A DNA stretch of 64,000 bases from Desulfoluna limicola (GTDB taxonomy: Bacteria > Desulfobacterota > Desulfobacteria > Desulfobacterales > Desulfolunaceae), in assembly GCF_021654575.1 (NCBI RefSeq), contig NZ_AP024488.1:1116001-1180000 (forward strand), read 5' to 3'. A program made the translations under genes and the position numbers. A model generated the notes under the pieces. That model made no database searches and was not told the DNA's origin. It saw only the letters and a program-made list of their open reading frames with translations. Below are positions 58,735 to 64,000 of the stretch, one piece after another. The first letter of the stretch is position 1. Each line of letters opens with the position of its first letter.

Positions 58735-59706
58735 TCACCCCCACGTCACCACCCATCCCTTCCTGAACCACATGAGGCTGAGCAGCACGAGGAACGGCAC
58801 CAGCCAGTAACCGCCGTCGTCCCATGTTTCTCCTTCATCGGTCTGGCCGGTGTCGATAAGGGTGCTTTCGATTCGGCGGTTGAGGGCGTTGATATCCCGG
58901 TCATCCGGGCTGACGATGGTCAGGGTTCCTCCGGCTGCATCTGCCGCTTTCTTCATGGCGCTCTGATCAAGGGGAGGGGCAGGTGGGCTGTCCACTGGGA
59001 CGTGAATCCCCTTGTCTGCCGCCATGGCAAGGATGTGAACCGGGATGCCCGTATTTTCCCGGTGCTCTTTCAATGCAATGATCTGTCCGGGATCGATGGC
59101 ACCTGCAATGAGAAGGATCGAGCCGGGCTGTTTGTTTTTTTTAAGTTGTTGGGTTGCAAGGGCGATGGCTTTTGCCGGTTGGTCTCCCTCTTCGGGCATG
59201 ATGTCCGGGGAGAGTTCAAGGGCAAAGGTTTCGATGATGGTTGCATCTCGGGTGAACGGCATGACGAGATGGGCGCTTCCTGCGTAGGCAACAAGGGCTG
59301 TCCGTGAGCCCGGCCTTTGGTCGAGAAGGTCTTTGATTTTATGGGACGCCCTTTCAAGTCGTGAGGGTTGAATATCCTGAGCCGTCATGGACGGCGTTAC
59401 TTTGATGGCAATGACAAGGGCCGAGGTGTCTTCGGAAAAAGGGGAGGGCTCTTTTTTCCATGACGGTCCGGCCACGGCAACAGTTGCAATGACCCAGAAA
59501 ACGAGGAGAACGTAAGCAGGGCGAAGCCGGTGTTTGGATTCGTTCCCGGTTACAAGGTGTTTCAAGAGATGCTCGGCGATCACGTCCCTCAACCCGATAT
59601 GGGCATGCTGCCGCCTTAAAACCAGAAGCACCAGACCCAGTGCCGGAAGAAGGGCCAAGAGCCAGAAGGGTCTCAGGAAATGGAAATTGTGGATAACCTG
59701 CATCAT
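58735..59706 (-). CDS. batB: BatB-like VWA protein with degenerate metal site
   Basis: A 323-residue membrane protein: two N-terminal helices (about 12-30 and 60-80), a VWA domain (about 90-290) and a C-terminal helix. The MIDAS motif normally DxSxS reads IAIKVTPSMTAQD here, so the first metal-ligand Asp is Lys. The usual downstream Asp after the fourth strand is also replaced (LLIAGAIDPG). It should not bind Mg2+ in the standard way, unlike the BatA partner. It starts ATG-ATG (59706/59703), with the GGAG ribosome site lying in the end of the flanking repeat. Confidence 0.85.
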   Translation of the reverse strand: MMQVIHNFHFLRPFWLLALLPALGLVLLVLRRQHAHIGLRDVIAEHLLKHLVTGNESKHRLRPAYVLLVFWVIATVAVAGPSWKKEPSPFSEDTSALVIAIKVTPSMTAQDIQPSRLERASHKIKDLLDQRPGSRTALVAYAGSAHLVMPFTRDATIIETFALELSPDIMPEEGDQPAKAIALATQQLKKNKQPGSILLIAGAIDPGQIIALKEHRENTGIPVHILAMAADKGIHVPVDSPPAPPLDQSAMKKAADAAGGTLTIVSPDDRDINALNRRIESTLIDTGQTDEGETWDDGGYWLVPFLVLLSLMWFRKGWVVTWG

Positions 59707-59711
59707 AGCTG

Positions 59712-59868
59712 TGTCTCCGACGGGCCGCTTTTTGACTAAAGCGCCGTAAGAAAAGAAGGCGGCTTACCCCGTTAAGCCAGGCCAGCATCAAGGACACTGG
59801 AGGGGAGCCGTTAAAACCTGTTTGTCAAACTTTTCAAAAGTTTGGCCCCCGGCAGGGCCGCCGGAGGC
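59712..59868 (-). repeat. Modular repeat, inverted, overlapping the batA 3' end and batB leader
   Basis: GCTGTGTCTCCGACGGGCCG and CTTTTTGACTAAAGCGCCGT, then TTACCCCGTTAAGCC, AACCTGTTTGTCAAACTTTT and the GC palindrome GCCCCCGGC/GCCGGAGGC. One end carries the batB ribosome site. The other end encodes the last residues of BatA. Confidence 0.85.
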
Positions 59869-60884
59869 TCGTTCGGGGCAACCGGTCCCATGGGTACGTG
59901 CTTTCGAGACGTCAAAACAACCACCTGCAGGGCCGCGATGCCATGGTAGAGAAAGCTCAATATCAGCACAGCTCCCATGGGCCAGTGGAACAGGTCCTGC
60001 CGGGGGCGGTAGCTGATGGTTTCAAGGTCGCGGGTGCTCATGTCATCCAGGCGTTTGTAGATGGTTGAAAGCCCGTCCCGGTCATCGGCTTGGAAAAACT
60101 CGCCACCGGTTGTTGAGGCCACGGTCTTCAGTGCTTCCACGTCCAGCTTCTCTTCGCCCGCGGCCTCGGGGTCACCCACGGCAACGGTGTGGATCGTCAC
60201 CTGGTTGTCTTTTGCTATCTCAGCCGCTTTTTCCGGCGGAACCTGGCTGCCTGTGTCGTTGCCGTCGGTAAGAACGATCATCACCCGCTCTTTCATCTCG
60301 CTTCGTTCAAACATGGTGATGGCAAGGCCGATGGAGTCCCCCATCATGGTCTGGGGACCTGCCATGCGGACCTGTGCTTCGTCCAGAAGCGCCCGGCAGG
60401 TGTCTAAATCTTCTGTAAACGGGGCCTGGATAAACGCCGCGGACCCGAAGAAGATCAAGCCGACACGGTCCCCTTCGCGCTTTTCAAGAAACTCGTGAAG
60501 CACCTCCTTGACGGCGGTCAAGCGGTCCACGGTTTTGCCTTCTCTGTTCTTGAAATCGGTTGTTTCCATGGAGCCTGAGAGATCCACGGCCAGAAGCAGA
60601 TCCCGGGAGGGCACGGTTTTTGTCACCGCGTCTTCAATCCACTGCGGTCGTGCCAGGGCAGCCACAACCAGAATCCACGCAAGAAGGAGCACCGTTATTT
60701 GAACCATGGGCTGGGTGTAAACAACAGCCCCTGTCGATGGCTTCAATCCCGTCTTTTCAACCAGGTCATCAAAAAACGGAATCCTCACGCTTTGCTGTTT
60801 CTCACTGTATACCGGCAGAAAACGACGCAGTATCAGGGGGAGTGGGAGCAGGGCAAAGAGTATGGGGTACTGGAATTGGAGCAT
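59811..60884 (-). CDS. batA: BatA-like VWA protein with intact MIDAS
   Basis: A 357-residue membrane protein with N-terminal helices (ILFALLPLPLILRRFLPV and VQITVLLLAWILVVAAL), then a VWA domain with the complete metal site: AVDLSGSMETTD, FTED and LTDGNDTGS. A C-terminal helix follows. The last 19 residues (EPPAALPGAKLLKSLTNRF) are the translation of the adjoining repeat element, so the natural C-terminus appears to have been replaced or extended by it. ATG 60884 gives MLQFQYPILFAL; the 23-codon extension is unsupported. Confidence 0.88.
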   Translation of the reverse strand: MLQFQYPILFALLPLPLILRRFLPVYSEKQQSVRIPFFDDLVEKTGLKPSTGAVVYTQPMVQITVLLLAWILVVAALARPQWIEDAVTKTVPSRDLLLAVDLSGSMETTDFKNREGKTVDRLTAVKEVLHEFLEKREGDRVGLIFFGSAAFIQAPFTEDLDTCRALLDEAQVRMAGPQTMMGDSIGLAITMFERSEMKERVMIVLTDGNDTGSQVPPEKAAEIAKDNQVTIHTVAVGDPEAAGEEKLDVEALKTVASTTGGEFFQADDRDGLSTIYKRLDDMSTRDLETISYRPRQDLFHWPMGAVLILSFLYHGIAALQVVVLTSRKHVPMGPVAPNEPPAALPGAKLLKSLTNRF

Positions 60885-60960
60885 GGCCTGTTCCGATGTT
60901 TCAAGAGTTAGGGGTGACTCGTGTGCAATGGCTTTGGAACGTAAAAAGCACAAAAGAACG

Positions 60961-61168
60961 ATGCCTTCTATGGTTAAAGTGGCCCAAAAATGCCTCCGGC
61001 GGCAAGGTGTGCCACCTTGAAAGCAGGTTGCAAATGCGCTTTGTCCTTCGTTCCTCAGGCCAAATCACATTTGCCTTAGGTTTTAGATTGACCCAAATTA
61101 TTTTTTAAACAAAGACCTGTTTGGCAACCTTTTTAAAAGGTTGGCCCCCGGCAAGGCCGCCGGAGGCA
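60961..61168 (-). repeat. Modular hairpin repeat, inverted, between DUF4381 and batA genes
   Basis: ATGCCTTCTATGGTTAAAG, GCCTCCGGCGG, hairpin CAAGGTG-TGC-CACCTTG, hairpin 61030-61074 (GCAAATG/CATTTGC outer arms) with minus-strand loop CTGAGGAACGAAGG, AAAGACCTGTTTGGC, and the GC palindrome. Confidence 0.85.
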
Positions 61169-61182
61169 TTTTTAACCTGGCT

Positions 61183-61227
61183 GCCTCCGGCGGCAAGTGT
61201 GCCACCTTGAAAGCGGGTTGCGCATGA
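61183..61227 (-). repeat. Short inverted module of the repeat family
   Basis: GCCTCCGGCGG, hairpin CAAG-TGTGCCAC-CTTG (one pair lost), AAAGCGGGTTGCGCATG. It lies immediately after 60961-61168, making a tandem pair in one intercistronic gap. Confidence 0.65.
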
Positions 61228-61246
61228 CGAAATGGGAACTGAATCG

Positions 61247-61789
61247 TTACTGTTGCTTCTCGTCACCTGGGCATTCCATCGTCCATCGTTTGTTGAGCGG
61301 CGCATTTGTTTCATGGTGTTTAATCCATGTTCTCACTAGGGCCAGGAGGGGGGCGGTCTGGTCTGCCGAAAGCTCGTCCAGAGCCTCATTGCTCCGGTAC
61401 GATATCTGGAGCAGGAGTTGGCCCGGGCCGTTGGTAAACTCCGTTGTTGAAAGGGTTTTGTCCAGAAACCCCATCCACTTCATGCCTGTTAACGGGGCCA
61501 CGGTTTCCCGGCTGTACGCTGCCAGGGCTGTTCGTTTTACGAGCTGCGGTATCTTTCTGAGGGGCACGCCCTTTGCCGATGCATCCGTGGCACGCTGCTC
61601 TATCCGGTCCAACTCTGCCAGAGCTTCCCGCCTGTATCTGTTCTCTTTCCATTTGAGGTACCCTGTGACGGCAAGCCACACCAACGCAACCGAAGTAGCA
61701 AAGGCGACCACATACCATCCCGGAGCCGGAGGCCAGAAGGGGGGTGGCTCAAGGGGGATGATGTCGTGGAGGTTGTCTAAGTTTGTCAT
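61247..61789 (-). CDS. DUF4381 family protein
   Basis: A 180-residue protein with a short exported N-terminus rich in Pro (LHDIIPLEPPPFWPPAPGWY), one membrane helix (VVAFATSVALVWLAVTGYL) and a helical cytoplasmic part (RREALAELDRIEQRA, WMGFLDKTL). This family is found between the DUF58 and VWA genes of MoxR/Bat operons. Role unknown; probably a structural partner of the VWA proteins. Confidence 0.87.
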   Translation of the reverse strand: MTNLDNLHDIIPLEPPPFWPPAPGWYVVAFATSVALVWLAVTGYLKWKENRYRREALAELDRIEQRATDASAKGVPLRKIPQLVKRTALAAYSRETVAPLTGMKWMGFLDKTLSTTEFTNGPGQLLLQISYRSNEALDELSADQTAPLLALVRTWIKHHETNAPLNKRWTMECPGDEKQQ

Positions 61790-61892
61790 GTTTCAGTGTC
61801 CATGGGGTTTGTCCGCTGATAGCGGCCATCGGTCCGTGTATTGGCATAAACCACGAAGATCACGAAGCACCCTCCGGGCTACACGAAGGTCA

Positions 61893-61941
61893 GGAGCATT
61901 CGCAACCCGCTTTCGAGGAGGCTCACCTCGCCGCCGGAGGC
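61893..61941 (+). repeat. Short right-end module of the repeat family
   Basis: GAGCATTCGCAACCCGCTTT, hairpin CGAGG-AGGCTCA-CCTCG (61914-61930), CCGCCGGAGGC. It lies in the gap between the DUF58 and DUF4381 genes. Confidence 0.7.
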
Positions 61942-61946
61942 GCTTT

Positions 61947-62876
61947 TTAATGGGGTCCAATGGATGCCCGGATCTGTTCCGCCACCCCTTCGGACGTATG
62001 AATCGGTAGTACGGGGACGCCATAGCGTGCCAGCTCGCTCGTCAGGGCATTCAAACGATCTTTGAACATGTCATGGGTGAGGTTTCGCATCTTCTTACTG
62101 CTGCTGTTGAGGGCCACCTGCCGCTCTCCGTCACTTAAAACAAGGGGGCCAGCGTTTATCAATCCTTTTGCGCTTGGGTCGTAGATCATGCTGATGATTA
62201 CATCGTTGTGCCGGCTCATGAGTTTGATGAAGCGTCGGGTGTCGGCGGTGATGCCGTAAAAATCACTGATGATGCAGATCAGGGTGTCGTTTTTGACCAG
62301 ATGAACGACCTTTTCAAGAACTTGATTCAGTATGTCAGGGTTTGGTTTTATGTTGCTGTTAACACTCAGTTTATGGTTTTGATCCACAATCCGGGTGAGG
62401 ATCTCCATGACGGTTTTGGCGCTTCGGTGGGGCCGAATGTCCCGTGTCTCCGTATCATTGAAAACCACCGCGCCCACCCTGTCTCCAGAACTCAGGACCC
62501 GCCAGGCAGCCAGGGCAGCGACTTCAGCGGCGGTGACCGATTTCATGTTGACCTGTGTTCCGAAAAACATGGAGAGTCGCTGGTCCACCACGAGCAGAAC
62601 AGGGCGTTCGCGCTCTTCTGAATAAACTCGGATGTGCGGTTTTCGGGTGCGGGCCGTTACTTTCCAGTCGATGCTTCGGATGTCATCGCCGGGCAGGTAG
62701 CCCCGGATCTCTTCAAAATCCAGCCCCCGCCCCCTCAATCGTGACGCATGCCGCCCCGTCAGCAGGCTGTGAACCGGCTGTTTCGGCAGAAAACTGAACC
62801 CCCTTGCCTTGTGCTGCAGGCGGATCAGGGAGTCAAGGCTGACGTATACGCCCGGGGTTTCGGTGAATTGGTTCAT
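61947..62876 (-). CDS. DUF58 domain protein of the MoxR/Bat operon
   Basis: A 309-residue protein with the DUF58 core LRGRGLDFEEIRGYLPGDDIRSIDWKVTARTRKPHIRVYSEERERPVLLVVD. A VWA-like C-terminal region follows, where VVDQRLSMFFG replaces the metal-ligand DxSxS, as is usual in this family. It partners the MoxR ATPase encoded next upstream. Confidence 0.9.
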   Translation of the reverse strand: MNQFTETPGVYVSLDSLIRLQHKARGFSFLPKQPVHSLLTGRHASRLRGRGLDFEEIRGYLPGDDIRSIDWKVTARTRKPHIRVYSEERERPVLLVVDQRLSMFFGTQVNMKSVTAAEVAALAAWRVLSSGDRVGAVVFNDTETRDIRPHRSAKTVMEILTRIVDQNHKLSVNSNIKPNPDILNQVLEKVVHLVKNDTLICIISDFYGITADTRRFIKLMSRHNDVIISMIYDPSAKGLINAGPLVLSDGERQVALNSSSKKMRNLTHDMFKDRLNALTSELARYGVPVLPIHTSEGVAEQIRASIGPH

Positions 62877-62928
62877 GGCTTGCCTTTTTCAGTGTGTGCG
62901 AACACAAGGGGATAAAGAACAAAAAACA

Positions 62929-63113
62929 GCCTCCGGCGGCGAGGGTGGCAATAGGGGATGCTTACTCCTTACGTCGAATACAGTCGGCAAGCCAACGCCT
63001 TCGAATGAATGGAAATCGGCCTCAAAAGCTGGTTGTCAAACCCAGCACTTGGGTCAGGCAAACGGTTGGCCCCCGGCAGGGCTGCCAGAGGCGCCTGTGA
63101 GCTGACTGGTTGC
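62929..63113 (+). repeat. Modular repeat between moxR and DUF58 genes
   Basis: GCCTCCGGCGG, GGGATGCTTACTCCTTACGT, GGCAAGCCAACGCCTTCGAA, CTCAAAAGCTGGTTGTCAAA, the GC palindrome GCCCCCGGC/GCCAGAGGC and the end GAGCTGACTGGTTGC. Same type as 5544-5765. Confidence 0.8.
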
Positions 63114-63169
63114 CTCATGCGTGACGTAAATATGACGGGTTACCGCAAATTTTGAATATGCGGCAGGCG

Positions 63170-64000
63170 TCACGAAACCGCCACAACCTTTACGATCTCT
63201 GCGATCACCTCATCCGCACTCACCCCATCCGCATTGGCTTCATAGCTCAACATGATCCGGTGACGCAGGACATCGTGGATCACCGCACGGATGTCATCGG
63301 GGGTCACGTGATCGTTGCCCTTCAGCCATGCATGGGCGCGGGAGCATTTGTCGAGTCCGATGGAGCCCCTCGGGCTGGCACCGACGTGGATCCATTTTTT
63401 CAGCTGGTCATTGTAGCGTTCCGGGAAGCGGGTGGCAGATATAAGGTCGACAATGTATGTCTCCACGGCCTCTGAGGTGTAAACGCTGTCGATCTCTTTA
63501 CGGGCGTCAAAGACCACCTGTTGGGAAATGGTCTTGGTCTCAGGCTTGTTTCCATTGGAGGGGACGGCCTCGCTCCTTACCATGCGGACAATCTCCACCT
63601 CTGACGTTTCATCCGGGTAGGTGATCATCACATGCATCAGAAACCGGTCCATCTGGGCCTCGGGAAGGGGGTAGGTCCCTTCCTGCTCAATGGGGTTCTG
63701 GGTTGCCATGACCATGAACAGCTCGGGCAGCTTGTGGGTGGTTCCGGCAACCGTGACCTGTCGCTCCTCCATGGCTTCAAGGAGTGCGGCCTGGACTTTG
63801 GCCGGGGCCCGGTTGATTTCGTCGGCCAGGATGATGTTGTTGAAGATGGGGCCGGCCTGAAACTGAAATTCTCCCCGGCCATCTGCGTTGTGGTACACCT
63901 CGGTTCCTGTCACGTCGGAGGGCAGAAGGTCCGGGACAAACTGGATGCGGTTCATGCCTGTCTCCAGGTTCGCCGCCAGGGATTTGACAGCCCGGGTTTT
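63170..64000 (-). CDS. moxR: MoxR-family AAA+ ATPase (C-terminal part; N-terminus beyond right edge)
   Basis: About 277 residues are visible, entering the window at a Lys-Thr that should be the end of Walker A. Walker B is NNIILADEINRAPAKVQAALL, with EAMEERQVTV after it. Sensor 1 lies in FMVMATQNPIEQEGTYPLPEAQMDRFL, and the C-terminal lid domain has IHVGASPRGSIGLDKCSRAHA. MoxR ATPases act as chaperones for VWA proteins. The internal ATG at 63955 is not the start, since the frame stays open and family-like to the edge. First visible gene of the operon. Confidence 0.93.
   Translation of the reverse strand, partial: KTRAVKSLAANLETGMNRIQFVPDLLPSDVTGTEVYHNADGRGEFQFQAGPIFNNIILADEINRAPAKVQAALLEAMEERQVTVAGTTHKLPELFMVMATQNPIEQEGTYPLPEAQMDRFLMHVMITYPDETSEVEIVRMVRSEAVPSNGNKPETKTISQQVVFDARKEIDSVYTSEAVETYIVDLISATRFPERYNDQLKKWIHVGASPRGSIGLDKCSRAHAWLKGNDHVTPDDIRAVIHDVLRHRIMLSYEANADGVSADEVIAEIVKVVAVS

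Noticed and set aside
721..61074. Integron attC sites (structure conserved, sequence variable)
   Set aside because: Structural conservation with variable stems recalls attC, but the GTTRRRY/RYYYAAC end boxes are absent, the loop is conserved instead, and there is no integrase or cassette-like array.
5544..63113. CRISPR array
   Set aside because: The repeats are long, hairpin-rich, dispersed singly or in pairs at kilobase distances and in both orientations, with no regular spacers and no cas genes.
1..64000. tRNA, rRNA or insertion-sequence genes
   Set aside because: No cloverleaf-like or rRNA-like sequence and no transposase frame was recognised anywhere in the window.

Overview
The window looks like a chromosomal segment of an anaerobic deltaproteobacterium (Desulfobacterota, probably a Desulfobacterales or Desulfoluna-like lineage). 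The reasons are the Pta-AckA acetate pathway, a cytochrome b / Rieske / multihaem cytochrome c cluster, an HDOD protein, a receiver-TPR fusion, ferredoxin-type proteins and a moderately GC-rich sequence with long gene-free gaps. I saw no rRNA, tRNA, CRISPR array, transposase or phage gene. The lineage is inferred from gene content only.

Layout. 0-5.5 kb: end of an exported protein, an HDOD protein, a degenerate receiver-TPR protein, AzlCD amino-acid exporter and a small membrane protein with a Cys4 tail. 5.9-13.6 kb: DmdC-like acyl-CoA dehydrogenase, a zinc-ribbon/DUF2628 membrane protein, and pta-ackA. 14.5-19.2 kb: cinA, then queD-queE-queC and queF, the complete set from the QueD step to preQ1. 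19.5-27.2 kb: a large secreted protein, a TetR regulator, a PhaR-like regulator, three unknown proteins, dihydrofolate reductase and a histidine phosphatase. 27.6-32.6 kb: glycerol-3-phosphate type ABC transporter (ugpBAE, with ugpC divergent). 33-39.1 kb: NhaC-type antiporter, Na+-coupled amino-acid symporter with a 32-residue small subunit, serine dehydratase and asparaginase, which form an amino-acid uptake and deamination block. 39.4-43.1 kb: MarR regulator, Cys-rich small protein, permease and a polyferredoxin-like protein. 43.8-50.4 kb: chemoreceptor, DUF4037/DUF4125 protein, DUF3833 lipoprotein and an arylsulfatase. 50.8-55.6 kb: cytochrome b, Rieske protein and octahaem c-type cytochrome with TPRs. 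56-64 kb: a MoxR-DUF58-DUF4381-BatA-BatB-TPR-BatD operon running off the right edge.

The most unusual content lies between the genes. More than 35 copies of a modular, hairpin-rich repeat family fill the gaps. Copies end in CCGCCGGAGGC, and several carry longer terminal inverted repeats (about GTAAC-N-ATTCAGC). Between the ends are interchangeable hairpin modules whose stems differ in sequence but stay paired, often around a near-constant GAGGAACGAGG loop. They sit in every intercistronic gap of the Bat and cytochrome operons. They also supply ribosome-binding sites, start or stop codons and one protein C-terminus to neighbouring genes. I know of no functional description of this family.

Other points of interest are four TTGAY-N3-GTCAA palindromes linking a MarR gene to the permease, two VWA or receiver domains that have lost their key aspartates, and a QueE with non-standard cluster cysteine spacing.
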